NCBI GenBank assembly: GCA_031274035.1
Contig: JAISQR010000004.1
Location: 1 to 36,988, forward strand
Origin: Treponema sp.
GTDB taxonomy: Bacteria; Spirochaetota; Spirochaetia; Treponematales; Breznakiellaceae
DNA length: 36,988 bases
Direction of reading: 5' to 3'
Translations under genes and position numbers: made by a program
Part shown: positions 28,203 to 36,988 of the stretch, piece after piece
Position numbering within the stretch: position 1 is the first letter of the stretch
Layout: each line of letters begins with the position of its first letter
Notes under the pieces: model-generated
Seen by the model: the letters and a program-made list of their open reading frames with translations, nothing else
What the model was told of the DNA's origin: nothing
Database searches by the model: none

Positions 28203-29966
28203 TTAGCCCTTCTCCCCCAGAAGGGTTTTTAATTGCTGTATCTCATTTACCAGCCTAGAATTATCCATATTCTGAAACCGCTTGGGCACCATCTTTTTCG
28301 AGGTACATTCCAGAACCGCCACAAGGTTCTGGAGTTGTATCTCGTGCGGATAGGTCGGCGGGTTAAAGTCCATCATAACCTCTTCCATGTCGTCTTTGCT
28401 GATGTAGGTATGCTTATCAATAATAGCCTTCTGCTTGGCACGGATCAGCATAGATTCAATATCCGCCCCCGACATTTCCTTGTCATATTTACGGAAGAGT
28501 TCCGGCACAGAAAATTTATGCACCTGGAGCTTGTTTTTTCGTACCAAGGTTTCAAAAAGAGCAACCCGTTCCAAATCGGTTTCAGGGTAGAACAGTGCGA
28601 GGTGCTCCTCGGCGCGGCCCTGGCGTTTTAAGTCTATAGGGATAAGGTCGGGACGGCAGGTGATGAGGAACCAGATTATTTTGCCGCGGTATTCGGTATT
28701 ACCCATGAAGGTAGCAAGCTGGGCAAAAACACGGTTGCTGGTACCCGAATCCCCCTCCTGGCTGCGGTCCCCCAGGAATGCGTCGGCTTCATCCACCATC
28801 ACCGCTACCGGCGCCATAGATCTAAGAATAGTAAGGACCTTCTCCAGGTTTGATTCGGTAACCCCCTGCCATTTAGATCTGAAATTACGGAATTTAACCA
28901 TAGGAATACCAATTTCTCCGGCAAAGGCGCTGACCATATAGCTTTTTCCGGTTCCTACAGGACCTGAAATAAGGTAGCCCATGGGGAGTACATCCAGTTG
29001 GCCATGCCGTATAGCCCTGGCGGCATTTTTAAACTGTTTCTTTACATACTCATGGCCTGAAACATCATCCAGAGAGTAGGTAGAATCCATAAATTCCAGA
29101 AGACCGCCGGCTTCATTCTCTATCATCTCTTTTTTCTTGAGACGAAGATGATCTATGGTAAGTATCTTGTTTTCCTGATGCCGTTCCAGCACCAGGCGGT
29201 TCAGATTCATAAGGTTAAGACCGCTCGTTACTGCCGCAATCTGGGCGGTTTTAAGCCCTCGTTCCAAATGCAGCTTTCCTTCCTTCTCCTGAAACCGCAA
29301 GAAATTGTTCCGTATGCTTTCATCGGGGAACGGTACGCCTACAACCACCGTAGAAGGAGAACCGGAAAGGCGGGGGGAAATATCGACAAGATTTTCAGTT
29401 AGAAGGAAGATAGAAATATCGTTCTCGGTAAAGATAGGATTGGTTGCCCAGCGGTTAAGCGTTACAAGGCAGTAGCGGTCAATATCAGAGAAACGTACAA
29501 TATCACCGGCAGGAACTATAGTTTCGGCATAGTCAATGATAAAGACCATACGGCACCTGTTTTTGCCGCTCTGAGGTATCCTCATCATAAAATATCTTTC
29601 GATATAATAAAAACTCTTTTCAGGGTCCGATGATAAAAAATCAGCCGCATCCTCATCGGGGAAGCGCCGCCGCATCCATGCTTCGTATTCCCTGGCCATT
29701 TCCTCGTTGCAAAAGGCAACCCCTTCGGATCGGTCATAAAACGCAATAATATCACGGTTGCCGAAAAGCACATCGGAAATGTAGTCCTGGATTCGGGTAA
29801 AAATATACTCCCCTTCATATTTTTCATGGGGTAGAAAATCCCGGATGTTTCCATGCAGAATATAGAGATTTGCCGTTTTGGAACCGTATTTATTGGCTAA
29901 TTCCCTAGCCCAGTCGGGAAGTATCCTGATAAAATCTTCATTTTCATAAATAAAATGATCCTGCAC
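28203..29966 (-). CDS. AAA family ATPase with N-terminal degenerate AAA-like domain (GTG start)
   Basis: Walker A SGPVGTGKSYMVSAFAG, Walker B VAVMVDEADAFLG; SD GAGGGG before GTG. Confidence 0.88.
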   Translation of the reverse strand: MQDHFIYENEDFIRILPDWARELANKYGSKTANLYILHGNIRDFLPHEKYEGEYIFTRIQDYISDVLFGNRDIIAFYDRSEGVAFCNEEMAREYEAWMRRRFPDEDAADFLSSDPEKSFYYIERYFMMRIPQSGKNRCRMVFIIDYAETIVPAGDIVRFSDIDRYCLVTLNRWATNPIFTENDISIFLLTENLVDISPRLSGSPSTVVVGVPFPDESIRNNFLRFQEKEGKLHLERGLKTAQIAAVTSGLNLMNLNRLVLERHQENKILTIDHLRLKKKEMIENEAGGLLEFMDSTYSLDDVSGHEYVKKQFKNAARAIRHGQLDVLPMGYLISGPVGTGKSYMVSAFAGEIGIPMVKFRNFRSKWQGVTESNLEKVLTILRSMAPVAVMVDEADAFLGDRSQEGDSGTSNRVFAQLATFMGNTEYRGKIIWFLITCRPDLIPIDLKRQGRAEEHLALFYPETDLERVALFETLVRKNKLQVHKFSVPELFRKYDKEMSGADIESMLIRAKQKAIIDKHTYISKDDMEEVMMDFNPPTYPHEIQLQNLVAVLECTSKKMVPKRFQNMDNSRLVNEIQQLKTLLGEKG

Positions 29967-30008
29967 TACAGTCCCCTCATGTTTAAAAGTATAGCCCAGG
30001 AGCGGGGT

Positions 30009-30785
30009 TTAGGCAATTCCCAGAACATCCTCAAAGGTAAAAACACCCTTCCTGCTGACGCCCTTCCCTGCAAGCCATTCGGCGGCCAGGATAGCGCCGG
30101 AGGCAAGGCCATCGCGGTTACGTGCCGTATGCGTAATTTCGATGGTATCCGCGGCGGAATCGAAGATAAGGCTATGAACCCCGGGATAAGCGCCGGCACG
30201 GAGGCTGGGGAAGTGAAATTCCTCCGGCCGGGGGGGGCGGTTCAGGGTTTCCCAGACCGGCGTCTTCTTCCGGGTCATTTCCGCCAGTACCTTTTCCGCA
30301 AGGGTTTTGGCTGTCCCCGAAGGGCTATCGGCCTTCTTGTTGTGGTGCGCTTCAAAGCCTGCCGCATCGTATTCAGGGTAGGGATCGATAAGCTTTGCCG
30401 CATAGGAGGCAATCCGGTAGAAGAGGTTTACCCCCAGAGAAAAGTTGGGGGAGTAGAGCAGACAGGAACCGGCAGCCTGAACAATGGCGCTCACTTCGTC
30501 AAGCTCGTCATACCAGCCGGTCGTACCTACAACAAGGGGGATATTGCGCTCTACAACGGCCTTAATATTTGCCGCCGCCGTATCGGGGCGGGTAAACTCT
30601 ACGGCAACATCGGCTGGAGGCTGTTCGGTAAGCCGTGCAATGCTTTCAAGGATAGGCGCTCCGGATTGGGATACGCCAACCTTTACCAGAGGATCGACTA
30701 CCGAAACAATCTGATGGCCCCGGTCAAGGGCCTTTTCTTCGATAATCTTCCCCATCTTGCCGTAACCGATTATAGCTATTTTCAT
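30009..30785 (-). CDS. dapB: 4-hydroxy-tetrahydrodipicolinate reductase
   Basis: IAIIGYGKMGKIIEE, VEFTRPDTAAANIKA, EAHHNKKADSPSGTAKTLAE. Confidence 0.96.
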   Translation of the reverse strand: MKIAIIGYGKMGKIIEEKALDRGHQIVSVVDPLVKVGVSQSGAPILESIARLTEQPPADVAVEFTRPDTAAANIKAVVERNIPLVVGTTGWYDELDEVSAIVQAAGSCLLYSPNFSLGVNLFYRIASYAAKLIDPYPEYDAAGFEAHHNKKADSPSGTAKTLAEKVLAEMTRKKTPVWETLNRPPRPEEFHFPSLRAGAYPGVHSLIFDSAADTIEITHTARNRDGLASGAILAAEWLAGKGVSRKGVFTFEDVLGIA

Positions 30786-30797
30786 TCTAATTCCTCC

Positions 30798-32171
30798 CTA
30801 TCCCTGTTTTTTATAGGGGTCCTCATGGGGTTCCCCAAAGAAGTTTCTATGCAGACCTTTGACTACATCATCCGCCTGGGTATCGTTGACAATAAAACTG
30901 ATGTTTACCTTACTTGCCCCCTGCGAGATCATCTGAACCTGGACGCCCAAGTTTTCGCATACGCCGAAAGCCCGCTGGAGTATCTCACTGGATCGGTTTA
31001 CATCTCCAATAATGGTAACAATGGCCCTGCCTTTCTTGATTTCTACCGTGGCAATCTGGGAAAGCTCTGCTTTTACGGCATCCAAATCGTTAGCCGTATC
31101 CAGCGTTACAGAGACTGAAACTTCGCTGGTCGCAACCATATCCACAGAAATACCGAATCTGGCAAAGTTGGAAAAAACCTTTTCCAGGAATCCGTACTGC
31201 CCCAGCATACGGGTAGAAACAATATCTATCAGCGTAACGTTTTTCCGGGTACTGATAGCCCGTATAGGCCCCTTCTTCTGGACGGAACTTACAATGCGGG
31301 TGCCCGGCGCCTGGGGATTGTAGGAATTCTTGACAAGCACCGGCGTTCCTGTTTTAGTACAGGGCTGCATGGCCCGCGGGTGCAGCACTTGGGCGCCGAA
31401 GTAGGCAAGTTCCGCCGCTTCCTCGTAGGTAACTTCTTCCAAGGGTTTTGCCTCCGGTACAAGCCGCGGATCAGCCGTAAGTATGCCGTCTACATCCTTC
31501 CAAACCTGTACCTCTTCGGCCTTGCATGCAACGGCAATAACCGTAGCCGTCAAATCGGAACCCCCGCGCCCCAGGGTAGTAACGGCCCCCGACTTCTCCC
31601 GCGCTATAAAGCCCGTTACTACGGGAAGCACCCCGCTTTCAATAACAGGCAGTACCTTGGCAGGGATAAGATCCCAGCTTTCCTTTAAAAGCCATGCAGA
31701 AGAAAAATTGGAATCCGAAAGAAAGCCCATATCCCAGGCGTCAAAAGCCTGTGCTTTTATATGAATGGCATTGAAATACGCCGCCATTATACGCACCGAA
31801 AGCCGCTCGCCAAAAGATACAAGGTAATCTTTTGTCCTGTTGGTGATCTCCCTGATAAGGGAAATTCCTACAAGAAGGCTGCGCAACTCATCCAGCAGCG
31901 GCGTAATCTCCTGTTGCAACCCTTTTTCTATAGCCTCTGGAAGCCTCAGTTCCTGTATGGTTTTTGCATGCAGCTCTTCAATACTTCCAATCGAAACAAT
32001 TCCGGTTTTAACGGCAGTATCCGCAGCCCCCAGAAGATGATCCGTAGTATCCCCCATAGCGGACAGTATAAGCACCGGCTTCCGCTTAACCTGGGTTTCT
32101 ACAATACCTGCAACATGGCGAATCCTGCCGGCATCGGCAACCGAACTGCCGCCGAACTTCATCACAATCAT
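30798..32171 (-). CDS. lysC: Aspartate kinase
   Basis: [55 protein letters not shown]-terminal ACT domains. Confidence 0.95.
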   Translation of the reverse strand: MIVMKFGGSSVADAGRIRHVAGIVETQVKRKPVLILSAMGDTTDHLLGAADTAVKTGIVSIGSIEELHAKTIQELRLPEAIEKGLQQEITPLLDELRSLLVGISLIREITNRTKDYLVSFGERLSVRIMAAYFNAIHIKAQAFDAWDMGFLSDSNFSSAWLLKESWDLIPAKVLPVIESGVLPVVTGFIAREKSGAVTTLGRGGSDLTATVIAVACKAEEVQVWKDVDGILTADPRLVPEAKPLEEVTYEEAAELAYFGAQVLHPRAMQPCTKTGTPVLVKNSYNPQAPGTRIVSSVQKKGPIRAISTRKNVTLIDIVSTRMLGQYGFLEKVFSNFARFGISVDMVATSEVSVSVTLDTANDLDAVKAELSQIATVEIKKGRAIVTIIGDVNRSSEILQRAFGVCENLGVQVQMISQGASKVNISFIVNDTQADDVVKGLHRNFFGEPHEDPYKKQG

Positions 32172-32268
32172 ACAAACACCCCCTTCTGTTATGATTATTA
32201 TACAAATAATTCATTTATGACAAGAATGGGATCAGGGGGTAAATTGTATAGGATCCCTTTCCGGTTAT

Positions 32269-32297
32269 CTGACTCTTTTTACATTTTCTGCTATAGT
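32269..32297 (+). promoter_or_regulatory. Predicted sigma70-like promoter of mnmG
   Basis: CTGACT (32269-32274)-N17-TATAGT (32292-32297); 6 nt to ATG at 32304. Confidence 0.55.
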
Positions 32298-32303
32298 TAG
32301 GCC

Positions 32304-34271
32304 ATGTCAGGCAAGTATTACAAGGATTACGGCTGCATTGTAATTGGCGGCGGTCATGCAGGCATTGAGGCGGGCCTTGCCGTTGCCCGTCTTGGCTTTT
32401 CGGTGCTGCTGATTACACAGAACCCCGACCGTATCGGGGCTCTGTCCTGTAACCCCGCAGTAGGCGGTCTTTCCAAAGGGAACCTGGTACGTGAAGTAGA
32501 CGCATTGGGCGGAGAGATGGGGAAACTCATTGACGCTTCCATGATCCAGTACCGTATCCTCAATCGTTCACGAGGACCGGCGGTACAGGCGCCGAGGGCT
32601 CAGGCGGATAAGCATCTTTACCAGGCAAAGGCGCGTTCCGCGGTAGAAGGGCAGAAGGGCATAAGCATCTTTATGGATACCGTTACCGATCTGATTGTTT
32701 CGGGCAATGATGACGGAGGGAACAGCGTTGAGTATAAGACGGATGTTTCAAGTATAGGAGCGGGAAAGGCCGGACATCGGGGCCGGATAGAGGGCGTTAT
32801 CACACGGCGGGGACACCGCATTTCGGCGCAGACGGTGATCCTTGCATCCGGTACTTTTATGGAGGGGAAGATTTTTATCGGCGAGTATGACGCGCCGGAA
32901 GGCCGTCTGGGGGAAGAGGCCGCCCTGGGGCTGGGGATGAATCTGCGGCGGCAGGGCTTTCCTGTAGGCAGGCTTAAAACAGGGACGCCTGCCCGTATTG
33001 CCGGGGATACCCTTGATTATTCAAAAATGGAAAGACAGGACGGTGAGACCATGCTGCCCTTCTCTTTTGATGTTGAAACCGGTTTTGTTCCGGAAAGGCC
33101 GCGGGTCCCCTGCTGGATCACCTATACCAACGGGAAAACGCACGATATTATACGCAGAAATATTCACCGCTCCCCGCTTTACGGCGGGAAGATCACCGGC
33201 GCCGGGCCGCGTTACTGCCCGTCCATCGAAGACAAGGTTGTACGCTTCCCGGAACGGGACAGGCACCATATCTTTATAGAGCCGGAGGGCCTTTCCACCA
33301 ACGAGATGTATATGAACGGCGCTTCAAGTTCATTGCCGGAAGATGTTCAGGGGGAATTTATCCGCAGTATTGAAGGGCTAGAAGAAGCCCGTATAGTCCG
33401 GCCTGCCTATGCGGTAGAGTACGATTACCTTGATCCGCTCGATCTCTACCCTACGCTGGAATCCAAACGGCTTGAAGGATTTTTCGCCGCAGGGCAGACC
33501 AACGGCAGCTCAGGCTACGAAGAGGCCGCAGCCCAGGGCATCATAGCGGGAATAAACGCCGCCATGAAGATTGCCGGAAAGCCGCCCCTCGTGCTGGGCC
33601 GCGCCGACGCCTATATAGGGGTACTGATCGACGATCTTACAACCCTGGGGACAAAGGAGCCTTACCGTATGTTCACAAGCCGCGCCGAACACAGGCTTGT
33701 ACTGCGCCACGATACTGCCGATTCCCGATTGAGCCTTAAAGCCCGCAGGCTTGGCCTGGTAAATGGTAAACGATGGGAACGCTTTCAGAAGAAGACTGAA
33801 GCCCTGGACGCAATCAGGGAATTACTTAGACAGCGGAGAATCTCCGATAAGCCGGGGAAACTTGACCCAGCCGAATATGCCGGCGGTACAGCCGTATCCG
33901 CCGCCCTTACCCCTCACTTGGGTGAAAGCCTTGAACGGGCCCTTGGCGATTCGTCTGTGCAGACGCCGGATATTCTTCCCTTCGCGCCGGAACTTAAAGG
34001 CTATCCTGAAGAATGGCTTACGCGGGCGGTTCTGGATATCCGCTATGCGGGATACATCGAAAAAGAAAACAGGGTTATCGCCCGCAGCGGACGTATGGAT
34101 GCCGTCAAATTAAGCCCTTACTTGGACTATGACGGCATCCAGGGGCTTTCAGCGGAAGCAAGGGAAAAACTCCGTGTTGTCCGCCCGCTTACCATAGGTC
34201 AAGCCGCCAGGATTCCCGGAGTACGGCAGGGGGATATTGCCCTTCTCATGGTTCTGACAAAGAAGTCTTGA
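32304..34271 (+). CDS. mnmG: tRNA uridine-5-carboxymethylaminomethyl modification enzyme MnmG (GidA)
   Basis: [55 protein letters not shown]-type [26 protein letters not shown]. Confidence 0.97.
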   Translation: MSGKYYKDYGCIVIGGGHAGIEAGLAVARLGFSVLLITQNPDRIGALSCNPAVGGLSKGNLVREVDALGGEMGKLIDASMIQYRILNRSRGPAVQAPRAQADKHLYQAKARSAVEGQKGISIFMDTVTDLIVSGNDDGGNSVEYKTDVSSIGAGKAGHRGRIEGVITRRGHRISAQTVILASGTFMEGKIFIGEYDAPEGRLGEEAALGLGMNLRRQGFPVGRLKTGTPARIAGDTLDYSKMERQDGETMLPFSFDVETGFVPERPRVPCWITYTNGKTHDIIRRNIHRSPLYGGKITGAGPRYCPSIEDKVVRFPERDRHHIFIEPEGLSTNEMYMNGASSSLPEDVQGEFIRSIEGLEEARIVRPAYAVEYDYLDPLDLYPTLESKRLEGFFAAGQTNGSSGYEEAAAQGIIAGINAAMKIAGKPPLVLGRADAYIGVLIDDLTTLGTKEPYRMFTSRAEHRLVLRHDTADSRLSLKARRLGLVNGKRWERFQKKTEALDAIRELLRQRRISDKPGKLDPAEYAGGTAVSAALTPHLGESLERALGDSSVQTPDILPFAPELKGYPEEWLTRAVLDIRYAGYIEKENRVIARSGRMDAVKLSPYLDYDGIQGLSAEAREKLRVVRPLTIGQAARIPGVRQGDIALLMVLTKKS

Positions 34272-34283
34272 TCGTAAGCCGGT

Positions 34284-34628
34284 TCAACCCGGAGGCCAGG
34301 CAAGCTGACGCCCGCCAAGTATGTGGATGTGCAGATGATCAACGGTCTGGCCGCCGTCGCTCTTGCAGTTGATGACAAACCGCGCGCCTTTTTCCCCGCA
34401 GCCAAGTTCTTTTGCCAGTTCCTGGGCTTTATAGAGAATTTTCCCTGCAAGGCCGCTGTCGGATGGTTCCAGTTCCATAATACTTGCGATATGCCTTTTA
34501 GGAATAATGAGGAAATGCACCGGCGCTTGCGGGTTGACATCGTGGAAGGCAAGCATGTCATCATCTTCGTAGATTTTCTTGCCGGGAATTTCACCTTTAA
34601 CAATTTTGCAGAAAATACAATTGTTCAT
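34284..34628 (-). CDS. HIT family protein
   Basis: CIFCKIVKGEIPGKKIYEDDDMLAFHDVNPQAPVHFLIIPKRHI...HLHIHILGG histidine triad. Confidence 0.95.
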   Translation of the reverse strand: MNNCIFCKIVKGEIPGKKIYEDDDMLAFHDVNPQAPVHFLIIPKRHIASIMELEPSDSGLAGKILYKAQELAKELGCGEKGARFVINCKSDGGQTVDHLHIHILGGRQLAWPPG

Positions 34629-34635
34629 AATCTTA

Positions 34636-34665
34636 ATTATAGAATCTTTTTATCTTTTTGGTAAA
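34636..34665 (-). promoter_or_regulatory. Predicted sigma70-like promoter of the HIT gene
   Basis: Minus strand TTTACC-N18-TATAAT-N7-ATG. Confidence 0.55.
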
Positions 34666-34827
34666 TACTCATTGTTCCGCTCCACCCGGGGAGCCCGTAT
34701 AACCGAAAAATAGGCCGTTACGGGCATCAGCGGTGATTGTTTTTCTTCCATGATGGTTCCCTATAATAATGCTCTTGAATATAAAACCAAATTCTATTAT
34801 ACATTTAGAATAATTGGAGATAGAAAT

Positions 34828-35319
34828 ATGAAATTGGCATTGTTAATTATCGACATGCAAAAGGCTTTTTATAAATATTATGGAAAGGAATCAATGGATC
34901 AAGCAATAGGGTACATAAATTATGCTGTAAAATTATTTAGAAAAAGCAATTATCCCATAATTTGGATACAAAATGAAAATAAATCTGAAAATATTGTAAA
35001 AGGAACTACCGAATTTGAATTAATTGACGGACTAAAACCCTTTGTTAATGAGAAATCAATAATAAAGGGGTATAACAATAGCTTCAATAAAACAGGATTA
35101 TTAGATTACATTAAGGAGAATGCAATAGATACATTAATTATTACTGGTTATAACGCAGTGTATTGTATCTTATCAACCTATCAAGGGGCAATGGATCACG
35201 ATCTAATGCCAATAATATTGAAAAAATCATTGGCAAGTAATACAAAAGAAAATATAAAATTTGTTGAAGAATTATGCGAGACAATATCAATAAAGGTATT
35301 AGAAAAAATAATGGAATAA
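34828..35319 (+). CDS. Cysteine hydrolase / isochorismatase-like protein
   Basis: SD GGAGATAG before ATG 34828 (MKLALLIIDMQKAFYKYYG); IIWIQNENK, TLIITGYNAVYCILSTYQGAMDHD. Coding DNA is markedly AT-rich compared with neighbours. Confidence 0.85.
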   Translation: MKLALLIIDMQKAFYKYYGKESMDQAIGYINYAVKLFRKSNYPIIWIQNENKSENIVKGTTEFELIDGLKPFVNEKSIIKGYNNSFNKTGLLDYIKENAIDTLIITGYNAVYCILSTYQGAMDHDLMPIILKKSLASNTKENIKFVEELCETISIKVLEKIME

Positions 35320-35392
35320 TAGTATAAATTCTAAATAGATGATCGATCATTCGTCCCCGCCATAAGGCAGGGGCATGGAAACCGGCAGTTTT

Positions 35393-36634
35393 TTAATTTT
35401 CCAGAATCGTTATCTCGACACGGCGGTTACGGGCACGGCCTGCTTCGTTGAGATTATCGGCAATGGGCTTTTCCGCACCGTAACCGCGCACAACAATACG
35501 CTCCGGGCTGCGTACCTTTTTACTGATAAAATAATCGGCTACAGTCCCCGCCCTATCTAAAGAGAGCTTCATGCGGCCTTCGGCGTTACCGGCCAAGGCA
35601 GTATGACCCCCTACAAGAATATCCCTTTCGCTGTAGCGCATAAGTATCTCGGATATCTTGTCAAGTTTCTGCTGTTCGCCGGGAAGCATAACAGGAGAAT
35701 CAGGATAGAACTGTATATTTTCCAGATTTAAGATGACGCCTTCATCGGATTCTCTTACGGACACATCACCTAAATCCAGGCGGTCCAGGTCCTCTTTAAT
35801 TTCATCCGTAATTTTTTTCTTGTCCATACGCTGCGATTCAAGCACTTCCGCCTTTGCCCAGCCGCGGTATTCTACGGTCTGGTTATTGGAGAGTTCAAAA
35901 ATCATACGAAAATTTTCTTCGTAGGCAACGGCCTGCCCCATTTCCGTGTCCCAGTAAACGGTTTGGTCCGATGCGCCCATTATCCGCATCGGATAGATAA
36001 GGCCCCGTACTGCCGCAGGCTCGGTAAAGATTCGGTATGTAACTGAAAATGCGGGGTAGCTCTTTTCCTTCCAGTTCCTGGTTCCAAGAAAAGTATACCG
36101 CGCTGTAAAAGGGATAAGGTAAGGTTCCTGAATGCCGAAGCTATCCCTGAAATCGTGCATCTCGTGCCCTTCGGCGGACCAGGACTCCCCCACCTTAATA
36201 TCTTTTAGAGGAAAAACCGGTACATTTCTCACCACTGGCATATAATACTGCTTGCCTATGGTAAGGCGTCCCTGTTTATCGCGCTCGAATTCCGATTCGT
36301 ATTCCCGCGACCATTGAAAAGACCGCCCTGCCAGGGCCAGCGCATGTTCGGCGGTGATGAATGAAGCCTTCAGCCGGCCTTTTCCTTCATTTACATCCGT
36401 TACCTCTACCGCTATCCTATTCAGTATCTCGGCCTGATGACTGAGACGCCGGTTGATATACACATCCTCGTTAACGGTGGAAAGGATACGGTAGGCATCC
36501 CCATTTTCATGTTTGTATAAAAATTGCTCCGCTTTGAGATTTGGAGGTTGCAGAATGAAGACGCAGAACAAAAAAGGAACTATTATCGATAGTATCAAAT
36601 ATTCCGGTTTAAACGACAGAACTTTTTTTTTCAT
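35393..36634 (-). CDS. OmpA-family protein (C-terminal peptidoglycan-binding domain)
   Basis: N-terminal signal/anchor; ILVGGHTALAGNAEGRMKLSLDRAGTVADYFISKKV...ERIVVRGYGAEKPIADNLNEAGRARNRRVEITI; SD GGGAG. Confidence 0.92.
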   Translation of the reverse strand: MKKKVLSFKPEYLILSIIVPFLFCVFILQPPNLKAEQFLYKHENGDAYRILSTVNEDVYINRRLSHQAEILNRIAVEVTDVNEGKGRLKASFITAEHALALAGRSFQWSREYESEFERDKQGRLTIGKQYYMPVVRNVPVFPLKDIKVGESWSAEGHEMHDFRDSFGIQEPYLIPFTARYTFLGTRNWKEKSYPAFSVTYRIFTEPAAVRGLIYPMRIMGASDQTVYWDTEMGQAVAYEENFRMIFELSNNQTVEYRGWAKAEVLESQRMDKKKITDEIKEDLDRLDLGDVSVRESDEGVILNLENIQFYPDSPVMLPGEQQKLDKISEILMRYSERDILVGGHTALAGNAEGRMKLSLDRAGTVADYFISKKVRSPERIVVRGYGAEKPIADNLNEAGRARNRRVEITILEN

Positions 36635-36868
36635 TTAAACTCCCGCAAAAAATAAATTCTTTATATTTATCGGAAGAAAAAGGCTGAATGATAAGGGGCC
36701 GGAGCAGACAACAAGTAATAGAGAGTCTGTAAAGTATGGATCGATCGATCTTGCTGGAAATTGTCCGTAAATATGCATTTTACAAAAAAGATATCGCCAT
36801 GAACCTGAAAAGCATCTTCAGGAATAGTATTAATTTTGCGGCGGAACATAATTCGTTCTGCCGCCTCT

Positions 36869-36933
36869 GGGAGCCTGTGGGACTTTGGTGAATTTTTGCA
36901 TATTCATGCAAAAATTCCGATTAACGAGGCTCC
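36869..36933 (+). repeat. Palindromic repeat copy C
   Basis: GAATTTTTGCAT (36890-36901)-ATTC-ATGCAAAAATTC (36906-36917), flanked by inverted GGGAGCC (36869-36875) and GGCTCC (36928-36933). Confidence 0.85.
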
Positions 36934-36950
36934 TTTGGGAGTTTGCAAGG

Positions 36951-36980
36951 TATAAATTTGCAATAAATTGCAAATTTATA
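36951..36980. repeat. Perfect inverted repeat at window end
   Basis: TATAAATTTGCAA (36951-36963)-TAAA-TTGCAAATTTATA (36968-36980). Confidence 0.8.
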
Positions 36981-36988
36981 CAATTTTC

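Noticed and set aside
29955-31118. 387-aa plus-strand ORF
   Set aside because: Antisense shadow of dapB and lysC; composition not protein-like.
34199-34603. 134-aa minus-strand ORF
   Set aside because: Out-of-frame overlap with the clear HIT gene and the mnmG end.
1-36988. CRISPR arrays, tRNA or rRNA genes
   Set aside because: No regularly spaced direct repeats and no tRNA- or rRNA-like sequence were recognised.

Overview
The window looks like a spirochaete (Treponema-like) chromosome segment; the taxon is inferred from gene content only. On the minus strand it carries a full Pho/Pst operon (pstS-pstC-pstA-pstB-phoU-phoB-phoR). It then has a LysM membrane protein, a lytic transglycosylase and an FtsK translocase, followed by a MATE transporter. 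Next comes a cobalamin-dependent methionine synthase split into two ORFs at an A10 tract. The rest is a KdgK-like sugar kinase and 6-phosphogluconate dehydrogenase, a lipoprotein, a MoxR/DUF58/membrane-protein operon, a tandem AAA ATPase, dapB-lysC, mnmG, a HIT protein, an AT-rich isochorismatase-like gene and an OmpA-family protein. A truncated tyrosine recombinase runs off the left edge. The main leads are: (1) an orphan Hsp70 substrate-binding-like domain fused through a TM segment to LysM, overlapping a lytic transglycosylase gene; (2) metH split at A10 with the -1 frame open across the gap; (3) a modular dispersed repeat family made of a GCAT-NNNN-ATGC palindrome and a promoter-like module, two partial copies of which abut stop codons; (4) several genes with a -10-like hexamer 6-7 nt from the ATG and no Shine-Dalgarno, suggesting leaderless mRNAs. 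All calls come from reading the sequence; no database search was run.
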